Positions 9,009 through 17,169 of a stretch of DNA of 64,000 nucleotides are shown piece by piece; position 1 is the stretch's first letter; every line of letters starts with the position of its first letter. The notes under the pieces were generated by a model. The model had not been told where the DNA came from. It did not search any database and was given only the letters and a program-made list of their open reading frames with translations. A program made the position numbers and the translations under genes. The DNA comes from Rhodococcus rhodochrous (GTDB taxonomy: Bacteria; Actinomycetota; Actinomycetes; Mycobacteriales; Mycobacteriaceae). The stretch lies in the NCBI RefSeq assembly GCF_014854695.1, contig NZ_CP027557.1, positions 1,426,001 to 1,490,000 on the forward strand. Reading direction: 5' to 3'.

Positions 9009-10535
9009 TCAGAGACGCTCGCGCAGTTCGACCTTGCGGATCTTGCCCGAAGCAGTCTTCGGCAAAGCGCCGAAGACGATGCTGTCGGGAACCTTGAAAC
9101 CGGCGAGCTGCGAACGCACGTGCGCGCGCAGTTCCGCCTCGTCGGCACTCGCGCCGCTGCGCAGTGCCACATAGGCCACGGGACGTTCGCCCCACTTCTC
9201 GCTCGGCGCCGCGACGACGGCGGCCTCGAGAACGGCCGGGTGGCTGATGAGGGCCGCCTCGACCTCGACGGACGAGATGTTCTCGCCACCGGAGATGATG
9301 ACGTCCTTCGCGCGGTCGCGGATCTCGATGTAGCCGTCCGGATGCATGACGCCGATGTCGCCGGTGCGGAACCAGCCGTCCGGCACGGCGCGGGCGGTCG
9401 CGCCCGGGTTGTTGTAGTAACCGAGCATCACGTTGTTGCCGCGCAGCGCGATTTCACCGGTCGTCTCGCCGTCGGCGGGCACGTCGGATCCCATCGGGTC
9501 GACGATGCGGAGTTCGCCGGCCACGACGTTGCCCACGCCCTGCCGCGAGCGCAGCCGTGCCTTCTCGTCCTCGGGGAGGACGTCCCACTCCGAACGCCAC
9601 TCGCAGATCGCCGCCGGGCCGTACGTCTCGGTGAGCCCGTACAGGTGCGTGATGTCGAGTCCGAGCGCGGTGCACCGCTCGATGAGGGCGGGCGCCGGCG
9701 GTGCGCCACCGATCGCCGCGACGACACGATGATCGATGCCGCCCGCATTCGGGGCGTCGACCAGCGACGCGAGAACGGTCGGCGCGCCGCACAGGTGCGT
9801 GACGCTCTCGGTACGGACGAGATCCCAGATCCGCTCGGGGTCGACCTTGGGCAGGCACACGTGCGTGCCACCCGCTGCGGTGACGGCCCAGGTGAACGTC
9901 CAGCCGTTGCAGTGGAACATCGGCAGCGTCCACAGATAGGTGGATCCGCTGTCGAGCCCGAAGTGCGCGACCATCGCCAGGGCCTGCAGGTAGGCGCCGC
10001 GCGCGTGGTACATCACGCCCTTCGGATCACCCGTCGTGCCGGACGTGTAGTTCAGGGCGATCATCGTGCGCTCGTCGGCGAGCGGCACGTACCGGTGGCG
10101 GGCGGCGGCGAGCTTGTCCTCGTAGTCGTCACCGACGACCGTGATCGACGGCAGATCGGCCGTCGCCTCGCGGGCCAGGTCGGCCAGCGATTCCTCGACG
10201 AGCAGGACCCGGCTGCCCGAGTGCTCGAGGATGAACCGCAGCTCCGGCGCGGTGAGGCGCGTATTGAGCGAGACGAGCACGGCGCCCGCGTAGAGCACGC
10301 CGTAGTGCGCCTCGAGCATCAACGAGGTGTTCGGCGCGAGCACCGCGACACGGTCGCCGGGTTCGACACCGAGAGCGTGCAGCATGCCCGACTGCCTCAG
10401 GCACCGGTCACGCAATTCGGCGTAGGTGCGGCGGACGTCGCCGTCCACCATTGCGAGGTCGTCACGGAAGACCCGGGCGGAACGGTCGAGAAATGCCGTG
10501 GGCGTGAGTGTTTCGAAACTGAATTGCTCGGTCAC
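9009..10535 (-). CDS. AMP-forming acyl-CoA synthetase
   Basis: A 508-residue ANL-superfamily ligase that adenylates a carboxylic acid and transfers it to CoA. Motifs in order: phosphate-binding YTSGTTGDPKGV (about 164-175), GGAPPAPALIE, adenine-contacting YGLTETYG, the GWFRTGDIGVMHPDGY and IRDRAKDVIISGGENIS hinge region, and the C-terminal PKTASGKIRK catalytic lysine. The pattern LTxxxLYGLTETYGP and ALNYTSGTTG fits the FadD medium/long-chain and methylmercaptopropionate-CoA ligase group; the substrate is uncertain. It converges with the MFS gene. The ATG at 10535 follows an AAGGAG-like sequence. Confidence 0.9.
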   Translation of the reverse strand: MTEQFSFETLTPTAFLDRSARVFRDDLAMVDGDVRRTYAELRDRCLRQSGMLHALGVEPGDRVAVLAPNTSLMLEAHYGVLYAGAVLVSLNTRLTAPELRFILEHSGSRVLLVEESLADLAREATADLPSITVVGDDYEDKLAAARHRYVPLADERTMIALNYTSGTTGDPKGVMYHARGAYLQALAMVAHFGLDSGSTYLWTLPMFHCNGWTFTWAVTAAGGTHVCLPKVDPERIWDLVRTESVTHLCGAPTVLASLVDAPNAGGIDHRVVAAIGGAPPAPALIERCTALGLDITHLYGLTETYGPAAICEWRSEWDVLPEDEKARLRSRQGVGNVVAGELRIVDPMGSDVPADGETTGEIALRGNNVMLGYYNNPGATARAVPDGWFRTGDIGVMHPDGYIEIRDRAKDVIISGGENISSVEVEAALISHPAVLEAAVVAAPSEKWGERPVAYVALRSGASADEAELRAHVRSQLAGFKVPDSIVFGALPKTASGKIRKVELRERL

Positions 10536-10771
10536 GTCTGTCGGTGCTCCTTCGGATTACGTCGCGCGCGCACTCCCCATCGCGAACGATGATGCGCACA
10601 CCTCCCCGTGTGCTGTGAGGGCATTGCTCATTCTTCCAAGAGCCATTACCGATCTTGAACAGGGTCCATCCCTTTGCGTACCGGGTGAACGCTCCGTCGG
10701 CCGTTGACCGGACCCGGAATCCGGCGTTCACTGAGAGGCACCGTGCCCGTCCACGAGAGAAGGCGAGCGGT

Positions 10772-11572
10772 ATGAGTGCTCGGCAGAACGAAGCCCGCCG
10801 CACCTCCCGTCCGGCGCGGCGGCCGACCGCGACGCGCGCGAGGACCACGAGGACGGAAACCCCCGCCGAGCCTGCGCGGACGCGCAGCCGTCGACCTCGC
10901 GAGCCCGAACCCACCGCGCGGCGCGGCACTAGCGAACCCGGCAACACCGCGCGGCGTCGGGATCGCGACCCCGGAACCGGCTCGCGGCGGACCTCGACCC
11001 GAACCTCCTCCCGATCGACCACTCGGACATCGACCCGTTCGGACGCCTCGCCCCGCGCTCGTGCGAAGCCGGCGCCTCCGCAGGAGAGGCGACGATCGCG
11101 TCCGCCGGTGAACGACGCGCGGACAGGGAAACCGACCCGTCCCGCGCGTGAGCGGACACGATCCGAGCAGACACGGTCCGAGCAGGCACCGCCGGAACCC
11201 ACATCGCTCCTCGAGAGGTTGAAGGATGCTCTGCGGGCCGGTGTCCGCACCGCGCTGGCCGGACTCCGGGGACTCGGGGCGAGACTGATCCGGAAGATCC
11301 GCGGATGGGTGGACTCGCTCCTCGGCGAGGTCACCAGCGGCGGCGTGGGACTGCAGGCGGTCCTCGCCGGCATCCGGGCGGCGTTGGAGGGTCGCAACCC
11401 GGCCCTCGCCGCGCTGGGCGGGCTGATCTCCGGACTCAGCACCAAGGCGAAGATCGGCCTGGCCGTCGTGATCGCGCTGGTGCTGCTGCTCGGACCCGTC
11501 CTGCTCGTGATCCTGCTGCTGGCCGTCCTCGTCGCAGCGGTGATCAGCGCCGTCCGGTCCGCGGGGGACTGA
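10772..11572 (+). CDS. Arginine-rich disordered protein with C-terminal membrane segment
   Basis: A 266-residue protein I do not recognise. Residues 1-145 are extremely rich in Arg, Thr, Ser and Pro (for example SRRTSTRTSSRSTTRTSTRSD) and must be disordered and strongly basic, able to bind nucleic acid or acidic surfaces. Residues about 150-225 form amphipathic helices (ERLKDALRAGVRTALAGL, RNPALAALGGLISGL), and about 230-262 is a long hydrophobic helix (AVVIALVLLLGPVLLVILLLA). The ATG at 10772 has an AGAAGG-type site upstream; the earlier frame start is poor. It precedes the clpP pair by 77 bp, with an inverted repeat between them. Confidence 0.7.
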   Translation: MSARQNEARRTSRPARRPTATRARTTRTETPAEPARTRSRRPREPEPTARRGTSEPGNTARRRDRDPGTGSRRTSTRTSSRSTTRTSTRSDASPRARAKPAPPQERRRSRPPVNDARTGKPTRPARERTRSEQTRSEQAPPEPTSLLERLKDALRAGVRTALAGLRGLGARLIRKIRGWVDSLLGEVTSGGVGLQAVLAGIRAALEGRNPALAALGGLISGLSTKAKIGLAVVIALVLLLGPVLLVILLLAVLVAAVISAVRSAGD

Positions 11573-11587
11573 CCTGCCGGAACGACC

Positions 11588-11614
11588 GGTCCGTCTGCCG
11601 TGAGCAGACGGACC
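11588..11614. promoter_or_regulatory. Perfect inverted repeat upstream of clpP pair, candidate PopR operator or terminator
   Basis: GGTCCGTCTGC (11588-11598), spacer CGTGA, GCAGACGGACC (11604-11614): 11-bp perfect arms. Its core TCTGCC-GTG-AGCAGA differs at one base from TCTGCC-N3-GGCAGA, which I recall as the PopR-binding sequence upstream of clpP3-clpP4 in Streptomyces. It lies 36 bp before the clpP ATG, in the right place for an activator site at the -35 region. It could equally terminate the upstream gene; the two roles are not exclusive. Confidence 0.55.
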
Positions 11615-11649
11615 GCCGATTCGCGCCCGCCGGGGGTCAGGCTGGCTGC

Positions 11650-12258
11650 ATGACGACCACCGAACCACTCTCGTACCGGGACCAACTGGTCGACAGACTC
11701 TTCCGTCAGCGCATCCTGCGACTGACCGGAGAGGTGGACGACGAGATGGCCGAGCGCGTCTGCTCGGAACTCGTCCTGCTCGCCTCCGCCGACGACCGGC
11801 GCGACATCGTCCTGCACATCAACTCACCCGGCGGATCCGTCTTCGCCGGCCTCGCCATCTACGACACGATGCAACTCGTTCCCAACGACATCGTCACCGT
11901 GGCAGCGGGATTCGCCGCCAGTATGGGGCAGGTCCTGCTCGCGGCGGGCACCAAGGGCAAACGCGCGAGTCTTGCCCACAGCCGGATCATGATGCACCAA
12001 CCCTCGGCCGGATTCTCGGGGACGGCCGTCGACATCGCGATCCAGGCCGAGAATCTCGAATACATGAAACTGCAGTCACAGCAGATCCTCTCGGACGCCA
12101 CCGGACATTCACTCGAGGAGATCGAACGCGACAGCGACCGCGACCGGTGGTTCACCGCCGAAGAGGCACGCGAGTACGGCATCATCGACACCGTCGTCGG
12201 GTCGCTCGCCGAACTGGCACCGTTCGCCACCGGACGGCAGATGGGACTGGGACGATGA
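11650..12258 (+). CDS. clpP: ATP-dependent Clp protease proteolytic subunit, first of a pair
   Basis: A 202-residue ClpP serine peptidase, the degradative chamber subunit that works with ClpX or ClpC. The catalytic Ser is in [14 protein letters not shown] (Ser91), the His in [11 protein letters not shown] (His116) and the Asp in the RDSDRDRWF region (about 161). [18 protein letters not shown] is the substrate-cleft handle. No clpX follows, unlike the housekeeping clpP1-clpP2-clpX arrangement of this lineage, so this is probably the accessory (clpP3-type) pair. Its stop overlaps the start of the second clpP in ATGA, giving translational coupling and balanced heteromer production. Confidence 0.93.
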   Translation: MTTTEPLSYRDQLVDRLFRQRILRLTGEVDDEMAERVCSELVLLASADDRRDIVLHINSPGGSVFAGLAIYDTMQLVPNDIVTVAAGFAASMGQVLLAAGTKGKRASLAHSRIMMHQPSAGFSGTAVDIAIQAENLEYMKLQSQQILSDATGHSLEEIERDSDRDRWFTAEEAREYGIIDTVVGSLAELAPFATGRQMGLGR

Positions 12259-12848
12259 GCACCTACACGATCCCCAACGTCATCGAACGCACACCGGCGG
12301 GGGAGCGGTCGTTCGACGTCTTCAGCCGGTTGCTCAACGAACGCATCGTCTTCCTCGGCACCGAGATCGACGACGGGGTCGCCAACGTCGTGATGGCGCA
12401 AATGCTGCATCTCGAGGCCGAATCCCCCGACCGGGAGATCGGCCTGTACATCAACTCTCCCGGCGGATCGTCCACCGCGATGCTCGCGATCTACGACACC
12501 ATGCAGTTCCTGCGCCCGAAGGTCGCGACCTATTGCATGGGACAGGCCGCTTCGGCGGCCGCCGTGCTGCTCGCGGCCGGAGCGCCCGGTCGTCGGCACG
12601 TACTCGCACATTCGCGGGTACTGCTGCATCAGCCGTCGGCGCAGGGGCAGGGCACCATCTCCGATCTGGCCCTGCAGGCAGCGGAGGTGATGAGGGTGCG
12701 GGCCCAGACCGAGGAGATCCTGGCCGCGCACACCGGACGCGACATCGAACAACTGCGCCGCGACACCGACCGCGACCGGATCCTCTCACCGACGGAGGCG
12801 GTGGCCTACGGTCTCGCCGATCACGTCGTCGTCGACCGGGACGGATGA
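12255..12848 (+). CDS. clpP: ATP-dependent Clp protease proteolytic subunit, second of a pair
   Basis: A 197-residue ClpP. The catalytic triad is visible as Ser100 ([14 protein letters not shown]), His125 ([11 protein letters not shown]) and Asp about 170 ([10 protein letters not shown]). The N-terminus [23 protein letters not shown] is the typical ClpP2 propeptide and axial loop. Heteromeric ClpP rings in actinobacteria need two different subunits, and the 4-bp overlap with the first clpP suggests that here too. It converges on the PopR-like regulator gene 28 bp downstream. Confidence 0.93.
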   Translation: MSTYTIPNVIERTPAGERSFDVFSRLLNERIVFLGTEIDDGVANVVMAQMLHLEAESPDREIGLYINSPGGSSTAMLAIYDTMQFLRPKVATYCMGQAASAAAVLLAAGAPGRRHVLAHSRVLLHQPSAQGQGTISDLALQAAEVMRVRAQTEEILAAHTGRDIEQLRRDTDRDRILSPTEAVAYGLADHVVVDRDG

Positions 12849-12876
12849 CCCGTCACACCGTCACGTGGTCATACCG

Positions 12877-13278
12877 TCATGCCGCGCACAACTCGACGCC
12901 GGCGTGACCCGTGGTCCGGAGTGTGCGGTGCGCGGTCATCCGGCGGATCCCGCGCGCGAGCAGTTGCTCCATCGGAAGCTCCAGCGCATCGCACACGGAC
13001 CGCAGCATCTCGGACGAGGCCTCCTTGCGCCCACGCTCGACCTCCGACAGGTACTGCTTCGACATCCCGACCGTTCGGGCGACGTCCTCGAGGCTGCGGT
13101 CCTGATCGCGACGCTCGTCGCGCAGGATCTCCCCGTAGATCTGGCGGAGCAGCCGGGGCTCGGTGCTGTCGGCTCCCCGCTCAGGGGTCCGCGCAACTCG
13201 TGCCGCCCTAACGGCGGTCACACGTGCCGACTCCGCGGCGCTGACGAAATCGATCACGCGACCCTGCTCCGGCTCCAT
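12877..13278 (-). CDS. popR: PopR/ClgR-type XRE-family regulator of clp genes
   Basis: A 133-residue protein. After a 40-residue N-terminal extension comes LLRQIYGEILRDERRDQDRSLEDVARTVGMSKQYLSEVERGRKEASSE, the helix-turn-helix strongly shared by ClgR and PopR (YLSEVERGRKEAS is diagnostic). The protein ends VELCAA. In Streptomyces PopR, the two C-terminal alanines are reported to be needed for ClpP1/P2-dependent degradation, so loss of ClpP activity stabilises PopR and turns on clpP3-clpP4. The same ending next to a second clpP pair strongly suggests the same circuit. The ATG at 13278 is chosen; 13287 is an alternative. Confidence 0.85.
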   Translation of the reverse strand: MEPEQGRVIDFVSAAESARVTAVRAARVARTPERGADSTEPRLLRQIYGEILRDERRDQDRSLEDVARTVGMSKQYLSEVERGRKEASSEMLRSVCDALELPMEQLLARGIRRMTAHRTLRTTGHAGVELCAA

Positions 13279-13420
13279 GCCGACCATTGTGCCGTCGATC
13301 CGACGGCATCGGACCGGGTTCCGCCGAGGACGAACACCGCTCCGGCAGATGTGTAACGGGCCCGTAACCGCAGTTAACCGAACACATGACCTGGCGCCGA
13401 TAACGTCGGCGCACCACGAC

Positions 13421-13440
13421 GTATACAGCCGTGGATACAG
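13421..13440. promoter_or_regulatory. Direct repeat half-sites upstream of the allantoin operon
   Basis: GTATACAG (13421-13428), 4 bp, GGATACAG (13433-13440), ending 13 bp before the GTG start. The second is the reverse complement of CTGTATCC seen upstream of the permease gene at 17121. The shared sequence suggests one regulator for both units, probably a repressor because it lies between promoter and start. Confidence 0.45.
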
Positions 13441-13453
13441 GACAGGAGTTCGG

Positions 13454-14728
13454 GTGCCGACAGGATTGCACAGGCTTGCGGCTGCGCTCGACGCGCAGCT
13501 CGCGGACACCGACGCGGCATACGCCGCGACCTATCCCGGGACCGACGGTGCCCGCCAACCGGTGCACACCGTCTACGTCCCGGCCGACCGCTACGACGCC
13601 GGGATCGCAGCACGGTGGGGAGCCGACGCACTCGACGTCCTCGACACCCACATCGACGGTCCCGCGGACCTCGCCGCGGTCACCGGCATCGAACCCGAAC
13701 TGGCCGACGCCGTCCTCCCGCTCGTGGAGGTCAAACTGCGCACCGAACCGATCGAGGATCTGCGCATCGACTTCGAGGACGGTTTCACCCGCCCCGGCAT
13801 TCCCGAGCACGAACGCGACGCCGACGAGGACGCCCACGTCGCCCGTGCCGCCGTCGCGCTCGCGACCGATCCCACCGCGACACCCTTCGTCGGCATCCGG
13901 TTCAAGTCCTTCGAGGCCGCCACTCGGCGCCGCGGACTCCGCACGCTCGACGCCTTCGTCGGAGAACTCACCGGAAGGTGCGCTCTCCCGGACGGATTCG
14001 TCGTCACACTGCCCAAGGTCACCGCACCCGAACAGGTCGCCGCCATGGTGACGGTCTGCGAACATCTCGAGTCGACCTACCCGCTCGTCGCACCCCTGCG
14101 GTTCGAGATCCAGATCGAGACGCCGCAGGCGATCTGCGGACCCGACGGCACCGCGGCCGTCGCCACGATGATCCGAGAGGCCCGGGGGCGCTGTTCGGGG
14201 CTGCACTACGGCACCTACGACTACTCGGCCGCGTGCGACATCGCCGCGGAGTACCAGGCGATGGACCACCCCGTCGCCGACCACGCCAAGGCCACGATGC
14301 AGGTCGCGGCAGCGGGCACGGGGGTGCGGTTGTCCGATGGGTCCACCAATCGCCTTCCCGTCGGCACCCGCGACGAGATCCGCGCGGCATGGGGACTGCA
14401 CGCCCGCCTGATCGACCGGTCGCTGCGCCGCGGCTTCTACCAGGGGTGGGACCTGCACCCGGCGCAGCTGCCCACCCGCTACGCCGCGACCTTCGCGTTC
14501 TACCGCCGGTCGCTGTCCACCGCCGCGGGACGCATCGCGGCCTACATCGACCCGGCCCTGTCGTCGGGATATCTCGACGAACCCGCCACCGCCCGTGCTC
14601 TCGCCGCCTTCCTCCTGCGAGGAGCGAGTTGCGGAGCCCTCACCGAGAAGGAAGTATGCGATCGCACCGGCACGAATCTCGACCACCTGGCCCGACTTGC
14701 GGGTCGACCGACGGTGGTGACGCGATGA
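13454..14728 (+). CDS. DUF6986 aldolase/malate-synthase-like protein, first gene of allantoin operon
   Basis: A 424-residue protein with the phosphoenolpyruvate-mutase/citrate-lyase TIM barrel. LRIDFEDGF gives acidic metal-site residues, FVVTLPKVTAPEQ and RFEIQIETPQAI provide the strand-end lysine and glutamate, and GLHYGTYDYSAACDI the metal-binding Asp. GFYQGWDLHPAQLPTRYAA is the characteristic tail. Relatives cleave or make C-C bonds with glyoxylate, pyruvate or acetyl-CoA. As first gene of an operon with allantoinase and allantoicase, which end at ureidoglycolate and glyoxylate, it may act on one of these; this is inference. The GTG at 13454 has AGGAG at 13444, and its TGA overlaps the next ATG. 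Confidence 0.8.
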   Translation: MPTGLHRLAAALDAQLADTDAAYAATYPGTDGARQPVHTVYVPADRYDAGIAARWGADALDVLDTHIDGPADLAAVTGIEPELADAVLPLVEVKLRTEPIEDLRIDFEDGFTRPGIPEHERDADEDAHVARAAVALATDPTATPFVGIRFKSFEAATRRRGLRTLDAFVGELTGRCALPDGFVVTLPKVTAPEQVAAMVTVCEHLESTYPLVAPLRFEIQIETPQAICGPDGTAAVATMIREARGRCSGLHYGTYDYSAACDIAAEYQAMDHPVADHAKATMQVAAAGTGVRLSDGSTNRLPVGTRDEIRAAWGLHARLIDRSLRRGFYQGWDLHPAQLPTRYAATFAFYRRSLSTAAGRIAAYIDPALSSGYLDEPATARALAAFLLRGASCGALTEKEVCDRTGTNLDHLARLAGRPTVVTR

Positions 14729-16077
14729 CCACCGTGATCCGCGCGCAACGCGCCGTGGTGGGGGACGAGGAACGCAGCTGCGCCGTCCATGTGCGCGACG
14801 GCCGCATCGTCGCGATCGACGAGTACGACGGTGCCGCTCCGGCCGGTGCGCGGGAGATCGTCCTCGCCGACGACGAGGTGCTGCTCCCCGGCCTGGTGGA
14901 TACGCACGTCCACGTCAACGAACCCGGCCGCACCGAATGGGAGGGTTTCGCGACGGCCACGCGTGCCGCCGCGGCCGGGGGAGTGACGACGATCGTCGAC
15001 ATGCCCCTCAACTCCATCCCGTCCACCGTCGACGTAGCGGCCCTCGAGGTGAAGCAGAAGGTCGCGGCCGAGCAGGTCACCGTCGACGTCGGATTCTGGG
15101 GTGGTGCGATCCCCGGCAACCTCGCCGATCTCGAACCGCTCTGGGACGCAGGGGTGTACGGCTTCAAGTGCTTCCTCGCGTATTCGGGTCTCGACGAGTA
15201 CCCACCGCTGGACCGCGAGCAGATGATCGAGGCGATGCGCGTGATCGCCGGCTTCGGCGGTCTGCTCATCGTGCATGCGGAGGACGGACCGACCCTCGAC
15301 GCGCAGGACCCGCCCGCCGGACCGCGCTACGACGACTTCCTGTACTCGCGACCACCGGTCGCCGAGTCCCGCGCTGTCGCCCAGGTCATCGACGGCGCGC
15401 GGCAGACCGGATGCCGCGTTCACATCCTGCACATGTCGGATGCGGGAAGCCTTCCGCTCGTGGCCGCGGCGAAGGCCGAGGGTCTGCCCGTCACCGCGGA
15501 GACCTGCCCGCACTATCTGTCGCTGTTCAGTGAGGAGATTCTCGACGGCTCCACACATTTCAAGTGCTGCCCGCCGATTCGCGAGGCCCGTAACCGGGAA
15601 GCGTTGTGGCGCGGCCTGGCCGACGGCACGCTCGACTGCATCGTCTCCGATCACTCACCGTGCCTGCCGGAGCTGAAGAAGTTCGTCACCGGCGACTTCG
15701 GCGAGGCGTGGGGCGGTATCTCATCGCTGCAACTCGGACTGCCCATCGTGTGGTCGGAGGCCCGCAAGCGCGGGCACACACTCGTCGACGTGGTGCGCTG
15801 GATGGCCGGTCGCACCGCAGACCTCGTGGGGCTGGCCGACCGCGGTGCCATCGCCGTGGGCAACAGTGCCGACCTGTGCGTCTTCGCACCCGACGACGCG
15901 TTCGTGGTCTTCCCGGAGCGGCTGCACCACCGCAACGCCGTGACGCCCTACGCCGAACGCGCGCTCGCCGGGGTCGTGCGGCAGACCTGGCTCGCCGGTG
16001 AACCGCTCACGGTCACCCTCGGCGCCACCGACCCCGCACCGCGTGGTGCGCTGCTCTCCCGAAAGGAAAACCGTTGA
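14725..16077 (+). CDS. allB: Allantoinase
   Basis: A 450-residue amidohydrolase that opens the hydantoin ring of allantoin to allantoate. The binuclear metal site is visible: DTHVHVNEPG (His61, His63), the lysine expected to be carboxylated in YGFKCFLAYSG (Lys148), His in LIVHAEDG, His in HILHMSD and Asp in IVSDHSPC. The length is normal for cyclic amidohydrolases, and NEPGRTEWEGF plus HFKCCPPIR are allantoinase-specific rather than dihydropyrimidinase-like. Its ATG overlaps the stop of the DUF6986 gene, and its own TGA overlaps the TTG start of alc, so the three are translationally coupled. Confidence 0.95.
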   Translation: MTTVIRAQRAVVGDEERSCAVHVRDGRIVAIDEYDGAAPAGAREIVLADDEVLLPGLVDTHVHVNEPGRTEWEGFATATRAAAAGGVTTIVDMPLNSIPSTVDVAALEVKQKVAAEQVTVDVGFWGGAIPGNLADLEPLWDAGVYGFKCFLAYSGLDEYPPLDREQMIEAMRVIAGFGGLLIVHAEDGPTLDAQDPPAGPRYDDFLYSRPPVAESRAVAQVIDGARQTGCRVHILHMSDAGSLPLVAAAKAEGLPVTAETCPHYLSLFSEEILDGSTHFKCCPPIREARNREALWRGLADGTLDCIVSDHSPCLPELKKFVTGDFGEAWGGISSLQLGLPIVWSEARKRGHTLVDVVRWMAGRTADLVGLADRGAIAVGNSADLCVFAPDDAFVVFPERLHHRNAVTPYAERALAGVVRQTWLAGEPLTVTLGATDPAPRGALLSRKENR

Positions 16078-17042
16078 CCGAAGCAGATTTCCTGCAACTG
16101 CCCGATCTCGTCGCGCGATCGCTGGGCGGGGCCGTCGTCTATGCGAACGACGAGTTCTTCGCGAGTCGCGAGAACCTGATCTCGCCGGGCGCACCCGATT
16201 TCGATCCGTCCGAGTTCGGGCACAAGGGAAAGGTCTACGACGGGTGGGAGACCCGGCGTCGCCGCGAACCAGGGCACGACTTCGCGGTGGTCCGGCTCGG
16301 CGTGCCCGGTGTCGTCGAGGGCGTGGTGATCGACACCGCCTGGTTCACGGGCAACTACCCGCCCTACGCGTCCGTCGACGGGGTGAACCTCGACGGCTAC
16401 CCGACCGATCAGGAGTTGCTGGACGCGCCGTGGGAACCGGTCCTCGAGCGCGTGGCCCTGAAGGGCGATACCGCGAACGCCTTCGCGGTGGACGACGACC
16501 GGCGCTGGACGCATCTGCGCCTGAACATCTTTCCCGACGGCGGTGTGGCCCGATTCCGCGTGCACGGACATGCCCGCCCGGACCCGGCCTTCCTCACAGG
16601 CACGATCGATCTCGCGGCCCTCGAGAACGGTGGCGACGTCGTCGCGTGCTCGAACCGTTTCTATTCGTCGCCGCGCAACATCATCGGCCTCGGTCGCTCG
16701 CGGCACATGGGGGAGGGCTGGGAGAACGCCCGCCGCCGCGACGACGGCAACGACTACGTGGTGATCCGCCTCGCCGGGCAGGGCTGCGTCGACCACGTGG
16801 AGATCGACACCTCCTATTTCGTCGGCAACGCACCGGGAGCGGTACGCCTGAGCGGAATTCCGAGCGAGGACGCGATGTCCGACGAATCGTCCTGGGTCGA
16901 ACTCGTGCCGCGGACCGCACTGCTGCCGGACTGCCGGCATCGTTTCCGCGTCGATTCGCCGACGCCGGTGGAGTTCGTGCGGCTCGACGTCTATCCCGAC
17001 GGCGGCATCGCCCGCCTGCGCGTGAACGGACGGCTGACCTAG
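16074..17042 (+). CDS. alc: Allantoicase
   Basis: A 322-residue protein that hydrolyses allantoate to ureidoglycolate and urea. It consists of two similar beta-jelly-roll halves: the first has YANDEFFASRENLI, YDGWETRRRREPGHDFAVVRLG and IDTAWFTGNYPP; the second has ACSNRFYSSPRNIIGLG, EGWENARRRDDGNDYVVIRLA and IDTSYFVGNAPG. FPDGGVARFRVHG and YPDGGIARLRVNG close each half. The start is TTG at 16074, overlapping the allB stop (TTGA); this rare codon is supported by the conserved N-terminal LPDLVARSLGG. The unit may continue into the permease after 127 bp, which contains its own operator-like repeat. Confidence 0.95.
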   Translation: MTEADFLQLPDLVARSLGGAVVYANDEFFASRENLISPGAPDFDPSEFGHKGKVYDGWETRRRREPGHDFAVVRLGVPGVVEGVVIDTAWFTGNYPPYASVDGVNLDGYPTDQELLDAPWEPVLERVALKGDTANAFAVDDDRRWTHLRLNIFPDGGVARFRVHGHARPDPAFLTGTIDLAALENGGDVVACSNRFYSSPRNIIGLGRSRHMGEGWENARRRDDGNDYVVIRLAGQGCVDHVEIDTSYFVGNAPGAVRLSGIPSEDAMSDESSWVELVPRTALLPDCRHRFRVDSPTPVEFVRLDVYPDGGIARLRVNGRLT

Positions 17043-17120
17043 TTCTGATGCGGGTGCGGTGAGCGGTTTCTTACCCGCACGAAACACGATGACTCGAGCC
17101 CGAAAACTTCGGCCCCCAAG

Positions 17121-17142
17121 CTGTATCCGGCACCGTATACAG
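17121..17142. promoter_or_regulatory. Inverted-repeat operator upstream of the purine permease
   Basis: CTGTATCC (17121-17128), 6 bp, GTATACAG (17135-17142): near-perfect dyad. The same half-sites occur before the DUF6986 gene. The ATG of the permease is 27 bp downstream. The GTATAC core is of the kind bound by GntR-family regulators, but no such gene is in the window. Confidence 0.5.
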
Positions 17143-17169
17143 CACTGCATCCGAAATGGGAGCGATCAC

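Noticed and set aside
11588-11614. Inverted repeat as an IS terminal repeat
   Set aside because: No transposase and no second copy nearby; location and sequence suit a regulatory site or terminator.
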